The notes under the pieces were generated by a model that was given only the letters and a program-made list of their open reading frames with translations, made no database searches and was not told the DNA's origin. This document shows positions 43,382-53,980 of a stretch of DNA of 64,000 nucleotides, piece after piece. Positions within the stretch are counted from its first letter, which is position 1. The number at the start of each line of letters is the position of its first letter. Both the position numbers and the translations under genes were made by a program. Source of the stretch: Eutypella sp. D-1 (Eukaryota > Ascomycota > Sordariomycetes > Xylariales > Diatrypaceae); NCBI GenBank assembly GCA_023313575.1, contig JAJTTP010000009.1:1612001-1676000 (forward strand), in the 5' to 3' direction.

Positions 43382-45637
43382 ATGATGTTGGGCAGGCGGC
43401 ACCTCCACGGCCATGGCCAGGGCGGCCACCTTCACCGTCACCGCCATCTCACGCCTGAAGAGCTATACGGCCACAAGGATTTCCCCGCTCATCTCCTTGG
43501 TCCAGGTGCTGCGGAGTTTGTCGATGATGTCTACTCGAAGGTATCCTTGGCACGTAGGAGTGGTAGCGACGAGAAGCCTGTCAATATGAATACCACCAAT
43601 ATGATTATTGGTCTTGGTGTTGCGTAAGGGTAGACTATGCACTGCTAACTGGACTTCGCTGACTGGCTTATAGCATTCCATTGGGAATCATATTCATCAT
43701 CCTGTACTTCCTCCACCGCCGAAACATGAAGCGTGTGGCGCAGGAGGACATGGATTCTAAGTACAAATCGTTGGATTTCGGAATGGGCGACGAAGTCCCA
43801 GGCGGAAAGAAAAGACGGAGCGCGTTCTTTGGCAAGGAGAAGGACTCGACCCCGTCACACAAGATGCAACTTTCTATGGATATGAATCTATCCAGTCCTT
43901 ATCTGTTGCCGCCGGACCTTCACCAATCTCGTGAGTCGATGAACTCGCTCACCCGCACGCTACACAAGACCGAGGATCCCTATCGCCCAGTGACTACAAC
44001 ATCATACGCCAACAGCGATGTTGCTTCGATGCGTTCTTTCCAGAAGGGAGCTGAACGTGGTTCAGGTTTTACCGGTTCCGTTGGCGATCGTTCGTCTTCG
44101 AGGGCCCAACCGGGGCCTCCTTCCCGCCAAACCTCTTCGCCCACGTCCCCTCTTCCTCAGGTGCCCCCTTCCGCACAGACGCCGCTACGGCAGGAGTTCG
44201 ATGAAAACTCGCACGCCCCCATCACCCCGTCTAAGAGCGAGTTTCGGTTCAACGATGCCCCTCGGATCGATGTGTCTTCGGTTTCTCAACCGGAGCAAGT
44301 GCCTACTATACAGGAACCGCCCGCTGCTGCTTCGAGGATGTCCCACAAGGCTAATCTGGAGACCGTTCGACCCCTATCTCAGGAATTCCCCAATGGACGA
44401 GACTTGACCGCGAATAGAGGCCCCGCGCCTGGTGCTCCGCCGCGACCCCCGCGCAATGACTCAGTGCCTATGATCGACCCGAGTGTAATCCAGGACTACC
44501 ATGAGGAGGCCGCTAATGGACAAGCCAGAGAACAGAACCCTAATGACGCGAGTGGTTTGGGTGTTCCCCGGCAGGACAACCGCCGACTATCAGTAGGTCT
44601 CCGACCACTACCCCCTGATGACTTCCTCGATTCGGAAGATCCCGAGTTCAGGGCCAACAGGATCCGTTCTTTCTACAAGGAGTACTTCGAGGACAGCAGC
44701 AAACCAGATGCCGAGAGACCACCGATGCCGCAACCGCCCAAGCCCCAGCAACCCCAGCAGCTGCCTCAGCATCAACAACAGTCCTCGTACCAGGAAGATT
44801 ACGACCAAAATTACTATGGCGAGGCTGCATACTATGATCCCGACTCTAATGCCTTCGTAATGCCTTATGCTGCACCGGTGACCCGTAGGGCTATGACGCC
44901 GCCCCCCAGCAACAGGCGACCGATGCCGGGCCCCAGACAGCGCGGCCCCGGTCCCATGTCACCTATGCACCCTGGTGGGCCTCGTGGTAGCAGGCCCAGG
45001 GCTGGATCGACCTTGTCAAGCACCGGTGGTGGCCGATGGAACGCAATGAGCCCGCGTCCTGGTTCCTCTGCTTCAAACGCTGGGCGATTCATGAACCAGA
45101 AGCCGCTCAAGCCAATCCCGCCCCCGGCTGACCTCAACACCCTACCTACCCCATCGAAGCTTAAGGACGATTCCTTCGCTATCTTGAATGCTATGGACTT
45201 CGCCCCCCCTCCTAGCTTCAAGGAGGTAGCCTCCGGTCGCTCCCAGAGCCCCGTAGGCGAGCGGGTGCCATACCGGGCCGGCACTCCTGTTCACTCACCT
45301 CTCGTTAGCTCGTTCGACGACACTGCTCCACTTCCAAGCCCGTAAGTACATATATCGCCTTGATAGAGGTTTCATGCTGACCTGTTATCACAGCCATCTC
45401 CTGCGTAAGTCGGGTACGTTTACCGCCCTTGACTTCGCACCTCCGCGTCGCTTCAAAGACCCAGAGGTGATGAGCGACACGGGTAGTGCCGTCAGTCACA
45501 GCAGTGGCCTGTCGTCGAAGAACGCTATGGCTCTCCGTAACGGAGCCGGCCGCGTCAGCCGCCTACCCGGCGACCAGATCTTCACGCAGGCCGACTCGGC
45601 TCAGACGCTGAAGCCGCAGTGGGGCATGCGCCCTTAG
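43382..45637 (+). CDS. single-pass membrane protein with His-rich ectodomain and Pro-rich cytoplasmic tail
   Basis: Three exons, 43382-43623, 43674-45341 and 45394-45637, give 717 aa; both introns are about 50 bp and phase-consistent. The short N-terminal part is His/Gly-rich (RRHLHGHGQGGHLHRHRHL) with no signal peptide. One membrane span at about residues 74-95 (MIIGLGVAIPLGIIFIILYFL) is followed by RRNMKR, predicting the tail on the cytosolic side. The tail of about 620 residues is rich in Ser, Pro and Gln and probably disordered. It has islands that look conserved: SSPYLLPPDLHQSRESMNSL, ANRIRSFYKEYFEDS, YYGEAAYYDPDSNAFVMPYA and FTALDFAPPRRFKDPE. Several PxxP stretches suggest SH3 partners. 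I do not recognise a named family; the layout resembles fungal cortical adaptors or sensors (Skg6/Axl2-like TM). The start is the first of two adjacent ATGs. Confidence 0.8.
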
Positions 45638-48600
45638 ATGTTCCAGACTCCGTCAGTTCAACAGCATTTGTCTCGCGGATTTACCTGGGTCATACTTCGG
45701 CTTATGTGATAGCGTTGCGCGATAACAAGGAGATAGAGGTGGATGAGGTTTTCTAGGTTCACGCAGCGTGGTGCAGATGGCTGGTTTACGGTATCCGTCA
45801 TTGCATCGTTTTACGGGCTACCCTTGGGTAAACATCTTTAAACACGAGTGCACTCAAAAGGCCGTCCTTCCTCGGCGTCACGGTACTTTCAATTCATTCG
45901 CTATGTCGAAAAGATCCTCAACATCCCCTCGATCATCTCTTGATCACCGTCATTGCGGTCATGAGCTGGCGTGCGTAAGTTCTCTTGCCAGCCACATATT
46001 CTGCGACAGAATTCCATTTGCACGGTAAAAGGAAAGGGTGTATACATTTTTATATAGAACGGGATTTATATCAAGGGGAAATACTTGCGCGCTTATAACC
46101 GGAAGGGGGCGTCTGTCGATCTCTTTGTCGAATGTGCCGTATGTTGTTGAGGTTCTTGTATAGCAAAGGGGGGCAGGGCTTAGCCTAGTGAGCAAAGCAG
46201 GCCGAACGGAGCGGAAGCGAGCCGCAGCATGAACCCCCTTTTTTGGATACTTCTAGGAATATACAAGAATTTGGCTTTTTTTTTTTGTTTCTCTCAATTG
46301 TGGTATCATATATCACCCAGCCCGCCTCCTTCGGACCCCCATACCCGCTTTACATGGGCCGTGCTAGTTTTCCATCTCGTCTTAAGGTCGCACATCGGAC
46401 CCCGTATAAAATCGTTTGCCGGTTTACTATAACTTTATAATAAAATTTTATGCTTCTATGTATGTATATAATCATCGGTAGCCCCCCCCTCCTTTCTTTC
46501 AGTGGCCCCCGTCTAGGCCACAGTATTCGCGTCTCGGTATCTATCGTCCCATCACGTATGCCTTTTGGGTAGCCGGAGTCAGGCGTAGTAGTATAAGTGG
46601 GTGTGACTTTCATTCTTACTTTAATTCATTACATCGGCCAGTCGCTCGCGCGAGTGCTGGTCGTTTCTATCTATCTTTTTTAGTTTTGTCTTTACTTTTA
46701 TATCTATTCTTCCCCTCGTTATCGGGCAGGTAGTGAATGGGACGCATGGATTCTTGGCTTTGCTTCTGATAACGTGAGGGACTATTTACTATTTACTCTA
46801 CCACTCCACGCGGCTTTTCTTGTGCATATATATTTTGCGGAACAGTGTTTGGGTGCGTTCCTTTTCTTCCACCCCCTCCCACAGTGTTGCTGCTATTATG
46901 GACGCCTCGGCTCGTGTCAATTACTACGCAGGTTCAATCACATCATGCGAACGGATATCCTATTACCCCGGAGTATGGCCTTGGAGAAGAGGGAAGCACT
47001 TACTTATCCCCGTTGGGGGCGGGGGGCAATTCTCTCTCATTTAATCTATTATGGGTAGCCAACGAATGACGTACCTGCGCAGGCATGGAGACTCGAAAGG
47101 GCAATGGCAGTATGGTATGTACTTAAGGTTGATCACGACATAGTAGAAGAGATCCTCACCCCCTCCGCCTTGTCGGGAAGGCGCTCTTACACATAGGTAT
47201 GTATGAGCAAGATCTAGGGTTTTTCTTTCCTACCTGATCTTTTTTTCTGCTGATCTGCCCCTGATTAGCAGATATATATCACACCCTTACCGTAAAGCAT
47301 TGAGTGGCTGGGATGAGAGGATGACGTCGTTGCAGATTGATGAGAGGGGGGGAGGGTGGTAGACAAGATAGGGTAAATAAGCAAGGCCGCGACGCGACTG
47401 CTTTTGGTTGCGTCGGTGGGTGAGCGGCCAGACCGACCAGAACACCTTCGGTGCAGAGGTGAAGGGAGGGTGCTAAGAAGCCAGGTCGCAGGCAAGTCCG
47501 CGATCTACAGGCCTCCTCCACAGAGGGATGAATGACAATGGATGGACGAATAGTTACGGGTCGTAGTCTGGCAAGTCTGGTAGTGTTCGTTTCCGTTCCT
47601 CGGGCAGAGGAGGAGGGTCAAGTCAGCGATAGTCGCCCCCCTCCCCCCCCCCCCCGATATAAGCCGGGGGTTTTTTCTTTTTGGCGGGCCTATCACGTCA
47701 ATGATAACGTCATCCTTCTTTCTCTCCTCGACGGCGCGGCGGCGATTCGATAGCAACTTTATTTTGCCTAAGAAGCCTTTTCTTCTTCGTTTTCTTTCCT
47801 CCCTTGCCCCTTCGTATATCTGACATCAAAGTGGACGAAAGTAAGTGATTTGGGCACTGCCATTGCGCGCTGGGCACCTGACTTTCCCTAGAGTAACCGG
47901 GCTAAGGCTTGGTCTCTCATGTACGACTTCCTAACTCAGCAGATGCATGTGTGCAGTAAGCGACAGCGGCCGCTACCGGCCCGTCGGCTTTTATAGCTGC
48001 ACGTAGGAAGGTAAAAAGATAATTGGAAACGCTGGACAATTATAGGGTAGAAAAATGTTGCATTAGTCCGTATACTGGTTGATAGAGCGATGGATTCATA
48101 GCAATCGTCTGATTAACTATACCTAAGAGTGCTTCGTATCTAATTACTTAACACAATCCGAGTTTTTGTTCGTCTTTCCAAACCACAGGACTTAGTGAAC
48201 TAATCCGTCGTCTGATCTACTAGTTGCAACCGCCACACCGTGTATTACGACTGACTTCTAAGATGGACGCCATTGGGGCCTCCACTGCATCTGACCAGTA
48301 GAAGAAAACAACAAAAAGACAGAGAGGGATAGCTCGTATGCCGATGCAAGCGCCAGCGCCAGCGCCACCTGCGACTGCAACCTTACATGACAGACGACAA
48401 GTCGATTAAGCGAGGCTGTGCTCTCTGTCTCCCTCTTTTACCCATCTAATGGTCAGCATGCCTAGCAACTAGTACCAATCATTTTTCTGTAGAGATCTGA
48501 TCTCTGCACTACCATAGTACATGGTGACAAAGCCGGATACCTACTGTTGTCATCTAATCACCCACTAGATAGATATGTTGTACACATACATCCATATATA

Positions 48601-49399
48601 TGGTTTAAAAATAACTCGGAGGTTGTGTATAGGTTCGCGCACCCCGCTCGGGGACTGTTACAACGTTGCGACCGCCATCGCGCCGTAGTCACGATCATGA
48701 ATGAAGTGAAGCAGATACCTGATAGGGCGGCAACAGCAACGATGGCAAAGCCGATCGAGGCGGCTCATCTGTTCTGACGTATCTTATTCCTTTGCGGCAG
48801 GCCCGGGGCATTACGCCTGGTCGCTTAGCTCACACGCTTATGAAACGGTCTGAGGGCTTCATGGAGGATGCTGGCTTGTGTTGACGACTTGTCACATCCC
48901 CGTCGCATCGCTCCTTTATGTAGAAACTTTACCTGCCCCCGTGTTACCACCTTGTTGCGCAGGGCAATGTAAACAAAGAACAGATAGATAGACGACAGAT
49001 AGTTCTTTCCAACGGATAAGATGGGCGTGCCCTGTTGGGTCCTTTCGCCTTTCGGCCTGGCTACTGCAGATCGAGTAATCCGAAAGGGGCAGGTAGGAAG
49101 AGAGGAGGACATCCTCCGAGAGAGAAGCCAGAGACAATGATGGAGTATGACATAAAACCCCGATAGCCCGGATAGAAACATCTATCGAATTTAGCCCGCT
49201 GGCGCCCCAATCTCGTTTCACGAGGTTCATAGAAAGGCGCCAGCCCATCTTTCAAACGATCATGACACTTACAAGCCACCCATCACCAACAGCCACCTCC
49301 CACTCGAGGATTCGTTCTAAGGTGTGTGAGCAAGAGGCTTGAGAGGGAGTAAGCCCGGTAGGACAGACAAACCCATTTGAAAGGGGGAAAAGAAAATCC

Positions 49400-49430
49400 C
49401 GCCGCCGCCGCCGTCGTCGTATCGGCGGCG
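49400..49430. repeat. GCC/GTC triplet block able to form a hairpin
   Basis: Five CCG/GCC triplets, then GTCGTCGTAT, then CGGCGGCG. The two ends are complementary, giving a GC stem of about 8 bp around a 10-12 base loop. It lies in the gene-free region. Confidence 0.6.
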
Positions 49431-51410
49431 TGGTGAACTAGCATGCTAGTCGCAAGTGCTAATTCAGTACCAAAGTACTCTTTGCAAGTCTTGCCGTCTT
49501 TCTCTTTGTGCTAAGTACGGGCAATATTGGAAACCCACCCAAGATCTGCTGGCTGGCTCCGCTAATACGATCTCTCCGATGCACGTTCGTTTATGTTTTT
49601 TCTTTTAATGTGATCCGTGCCCACCGGGTTGCGCGTACATATACCCAGGTATGTACATATGTACAATATATTGACGAATCTAAGCGAAGTAAAACGCAGG
49701 CAATGCTAGGTAACTTCCGAAATAACTGGTTAGTTAGTTGGTTAGCCGCTGTTCTCATCCCGTCCGCCCATTGCATACATGTCAACATGTCTTCATAACC
49801 TTGAAATATACACAACTTGCTGCAGGAACATCCAGAATCGATTCCGTTCTATCATATGTACATAACTGTAAGTAGGTGGAACGAACCTTGGAAAGTTCCA
49901 AGCAGCCAACTTGGAAGGTTGGGATGGATTACCGCATAATACCGTACATTATGTATGAGCAGTAGTATTATGTACATGTAAGCATGTAAGGCTTCAAAAG
50001 TGGAAGGTCATAAAATGGAGTAGTTATGTCAGTCAGATAAGTACTGTATACTGTCAGGCCGTATGAGGAACCTGGAAGGCTGTACAGATACATACCTAAG
50101 TAAGGAGATGGTGTGTTACATACGGTTACAGACGCAGTTACTTTTACAGTTCTACAGTACAGATACAAGATATCCGATGACTTGGACGCGGGCTGAGTTT
50201 ATTCGAGTAATTCTCCACTCCTTGCCCACCTGTGCAAGGTAGGCAGGTGAGATCATAATCTGAGTATCTCGTACTTTCTTGCGTACTTTGAATAATGCAA
50301 CCGGAGCTGTTCAGTTGTTGCATACCTACCTGGTAGGTACGGCTGGAGATATTCATCCCATCAACATCACACAATTGAAAATCTTCCCGTTCAACGAACT
50401 GGGGTTTCATTTACATACCTACGTAAATACCATCAAAAGGCAGGCAGACAGACAGACGTAGGGGTTGTTTTCTGTTAATTGATGCTTAGGCTCTTTCTTT
50501 TTTTGCGCGAGCATAAGCGTGCATATTGTTGTTGGTATTTCACTTAAACAGCAAAGCAAGCCTTGATTTATTGCTCTTATTTTGGCAAGCATCTTCAGGG
50601 CTCTTCCCCTGTCCTTGTCCTCTTTCCCGTTTCCTGTCTCCGCGTCTGTCCACCCGTCCGCAGGATCCTGTGAATCTTCAGAAGTTGTTATACAAGATCG
50701 CGGTCAGGTTCAAGATCAACAACGGGTTGAACCAGTTATCAACTTATCTGCATCCTATCGATCCGTCAGACCTTTCGATAGCTAACTCGATAAAGACACG
50801 AGAGAGAGAGACGTGGGCGGGTTAGGTGCCTATCAATGACGAAGGAGAAGACGCCGACCTTTCACTACAAAGTCGACTTCTCTCTACTTCTCTACTTCTC
50901 TTCTCCCTTTTAGTAGGCCGGGTACCTTGCCTACTTATGTACTTGCCTACATAGTAGCAGGTATCTAGTGGACTCAGCCACAAGGCAAACCCCTGCGCTT
51001 ACCGGTTTCGATCACTGTTATTGGCGCATCGCATGGCTTGACGTGCACCCTTGACTGGAGTTGGGACTGGAAAAGCTGAAAAAGTCAGACAATCCCGTCC
51101 ATACATCGATCATCCATCCCCATTACTTTCGTACGCTTCGTACCGTACACAAACCAGCGGACAAGCAAGCAAGCAAGCAACACCTGCAGTTAACTACAAG
51201 TACAGTACCTGCTTAGGGGTACTTATTAGTGTGGTTTATTAGCCAGCGAGCCAGCCAGCCAGCCAGCTAGCTAGCTACATAGTAAACCGACCCAGCCCCA
51301 GCCAGCCCTGGAGCAGGCCATCTTCCATCCCGGACGATTCGGCGACCGAGTGAGAAAAAAACCCCAGACAAGTCAGACCAACCAATTATCACAAAGGGCA
51401 TCCATCGACT

Positions 51411-51577
51411 ACTACCAGTCCACTACCAGTCTACTACCAGTCTAGCACCATACACCTTACTATTTTCAGTAAAATAACCAGACCAAGTCTCGCAGGTGTT
51501 GCAGTCGTAGGCGGACTTGCAGGCGTTGAACTTGCAAGTTTGGTTCTAGTCTCGCAGGACTTGCAGGTTCTTGCAGG
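51411..51577. repeat. cluster of short direct repeats
   Basis: Three copies of ACTACCAGTC (51411, 51422, 51433) are followed by AGTCTCGCAGG twice (51486, 51548) and by ACTTGCAGG or CTTGCAGG three times (51515, 51559, 51570). The clustering within 170 bp, about 1 kb upstream of a start codon, suggests either local duplication or repeated binding sites. The function is not known. Confidence 0.7.
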
Positions 51578-52567
51578 TCTCTTCCCACCCAGCTTGACTT
51601 ACTTGGGAACCCTTGGGAGCCCTAGGACTGGACTTTTGCCCTTCTCTTTTCTTTAATTCCCTCTCTCCCGACCTTCGGTTCCCTTTTTCGCCAATCCTAC
51701 TTCGTACTTTACCGCGGTCTCTTGTCTCTTGTCTCCTCGCTCGAGCCCGGGCCCTTCCTTCGTCCACTCATTTCCTCTTACTTACCCATTCATTATACAT
51801 TAATCATTTTTATTTTATTTTTTTTTACTCCGTACTCACCTCCTAATTTCTTGTCGTCGCTTATCCGTTGGCTCGAGAGTCTCCCAACTCGAAACCAGTA
51901 TTTGCAATTGTCATTTCTGGTTGAACACTTGATAGCCAATACTTATTCAGCTGCACGGCATCTTTCTTTCTTCGTCTATCTATCTAGTCTTAGGTAGTTA
52001 TTCTCATTTGGTTAATTAGTCATTTCAAGGTATGTATGCATATTTCCGTCCGCCACGCCCCAATACTCAAATCTCTTTCAAATAAAAAGGCCCCTTCTCA
52101 AAACCCAGGACCCAAGACTCAAGACCCGAGGCCCTTTTGGCTAGTGCCAGTGATTCAGCGCAACATGTCGAGTTGACTGGGCTGAACTGAATGGGACTGG
52201 ACGGGACTGGATAACACTGTATTCCCGCCATGTGTGCCATGCCATATACGGGGCGGTTATACATCCACAATCCATAACCCACAGCCCATAATCCACTTCC
52301 GCTATGGGGGTGAAGATGGGGGTGAAGATGCAGTTCTCAGTTCGCGATGAGTCTCGCCCCCGAAAAGCCCCCTGAGACAAAAACTGCTCACCAACCCCTC
52401 ATGAACATGCGCGCTTCACTCCGCCTCCGCCTCCGTTACCGCCTCCGCCTTGTCAATAATAATGTATTTCCTTTTATTCCCGTGTCTCCTTATATATTCA
52501 TTCCCGCCGTGATACCTTCCAATAGCCTGCTTAGTAACTCGTTTCCCGGGCCGTACTCGTTGCTAAC

Positions 52568-53980
52568 ATGTCACCTCATCTAGCCCGACGGTTCCCGGTG
52601 TTGTTACAGCCCGCAAGGCAAAACTCCACCATGGATGCACCGTCTAATAGTACAAGTACGGATGGTTCGCCCACCGCTACCTCTGATTCGAATGCTGCTA
52701 CAACGTCCGATGTGCCACCCGCACCTACTGATACTGATACCTCTACCACTACAGCCGAAGCTCCTACCGAAGCTCCTACCGATCAAACCACTACTACCAC
52801 CCCTCCCACTTCAGCACCTCCCACGACACTGCCCACATCAACTGAAGAGACCACTCCCCCCGAGTCTCCAACAACACCAACAACAAGCACCACCTCAGAG
52901 GAGTCCACCACTACTACCTCTGCTCCCGAGGAACCAACCTCAACTTCGGAGACCACTACGTCCACTTCCGTAGAAGAGACCCCAACCTCACCTACCACTT
53001 CTGAAACTAGCACTGAGGTAACCCCGACAACCACAAGAACCACTGCCCCGCCCTCGCCTACGTCATCTATAGAGACAGTCGTCACAACCAGGATCACTTC
53101 GTCAGATGATTCCGGTGCCGTAACTACCGTCACAACTGTCTCGACTCTGATACCAAATCCCACTACCAATCCTACTTCTTCTGCGACGACTGGTGGAGGC
53201 GGAGCTATCCAGTCCGGCGATGGTGACTCGGGTGGGGGCGGTCTAAGTACAGGTTCAACTATTGCCGTGGCCGTTGTGGTTCCTATCGCCGGTGTTGCGC
53301 TGCTTGTCGTGGGCGCTATCGTTTGGTGGAGGAAACGGAAACAGCGCAAGAGTGCGGAGGAGGAAAGGAGGAAGGAAGTCGAGGACTACAACTACAATCC
53401 TAATGCCGATCCTACCTTACCCGATATGGGTGGTGGTGGCGCCGCGGGTGCATTCGAGATGAGGGAGGATGGCTCGTCTGGTTATCGAGGTTGGGGATCG
53501 ACCACAGCTGGAGGGTCCACGGGTAGGAAAGCGTCTACGACCATGTCGGGCGGTGTAGCAGGCATTGCTTATTCGGACGCGACGTCGCCCACCAGAGGGG
53601 GCCAGTCGGATACGAGATCAGGAGAACCACTTGTCGGCGACGGAGTTCAGTCTGGGCTCGAGGGCGAGATTTTAGGTGCGATGGGCCCCACCACCACCGA
53701 CAGCCAAGGCAATGTCCAGCGCGGACCCTCGAACGCCTCTTCCTCTTATAGCGCTGCCGGCCGATCAGACGGTTCCGGCGAGAACTCGGTCGGGGTTGCT
53801 TATGGTGGAGCAGGATACTATGACCAAGGCGGCAACAACCCGTATGGAGAACCGAACTCGTACAGTCAAGGCCCGGGGAACCAGCCAGTTATCAGAGATA
53901 ACCCTGCACGGCGCAACACTCGCATTGAAAACCCGTCCCATTTCCCTCAGCAAAGCGCTGGTATCTCGCAGAACTTCTAG
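52568..53980 (+). CDS. mucin-like single-pass membrane protein (Mid2/Skg6-type architecture)
   Basis: Single exon, 470 aa. Residues 25-215 are almost entirely Ser/Thr/Pro/Glu (TSTEETTPPESPTTPTTSTT type), the composition of a heavily O-mannosylated extracellular stalk. A Gly-rich stretch and one membrane span (about 228-252, TIAVAVVVPIAGVALLVVGAIVWW) follow. The stop-transfer RKRKQRKSAEEERRKE then leads into a Gly/Ser-rich cytoplasmic tail of about 210 residues. The build is that of fungal cell-wall sensors (Mid2, Wsc) or Skg6/Axl2-type cortical proteins, but no cysteine-rich WSC head is present. No convincing signal peptide exists from ATG 52568 (MSPHLARRFPVLLQPARQ). ATG 52631 has a better context (accATGG) but also gives none, so the span may act as a reverse signal-anchor. 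The role in wall stress is inferred from architecture only. Confidence 0.78.
   Translation: MSPHLARRFPVLLQPARQNSTMDAPSNSTSTDGSPTATSDSNAATTSDVPPAPTDTDTSTTTAEAPTEAPTDQTTTTTPPTSAPPTTLPTSTEETTPPESPTTPTTSTTSEESTTTTSAPEEPTSTSETTTSTSVEETPTSPTTSETSTEVTPTTTRTTAPPSPTSSIETVVTTRITSSDDSGAVTTVTTVSTLIPNPTTNPTSSATTGGGGAIQSGDGDSGGGGLSTGSTIAVAVVVPIAGVALLVVGAIVWWRKRKQRKSAEEERRKEVEDYNYNPNADPTLPDMGGGGAAGAFEMREDGSSGYRGWGSTTAGGSTGRKASTTMSGGVAGIAYSDATSPTRGGQSDTRSGEPLVGDGVQSGLEGEILGAMGPTTTDSQGNVQRGPSNASSSYSAAGRSDGSGENSVGVAYGGAGYYDQGGNNPYGEPNSYSQGPGNQPVIRDNPARRNTRIENPSHFPQQSAGISQNF

Larger units (their letters stand above)
45638..52567. other. 6.9 kb gene-free region, probably including a long leader of the next gene
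   Basis: This is the largest gap in the window. It contains T-rich DNA (46270-46285), a C run of about 15 (47641-47655), CAGCGC repeats (48347-48364), a GCC/GTC hairpin (49400-49430), TACCTA-type tracts (near 50090 and 50325), GCAA and CAGC repeats (51160-51178, 51240-51275) and the direct repeats annotated at 51408-51580. From about 51.6 kb the + strand is pyrimidine-rich up to the gene at 52568. No open frame shows family sequence, and none has intron-exon structure that I could make coherent. Confidence 0.45.

Noticed and set aside
48825..49279. Three overlapping minus-strand frames of 72-118 codons
   Set aside because: They overlap in different frames without any one showing conserved sequence, as expected by chance.
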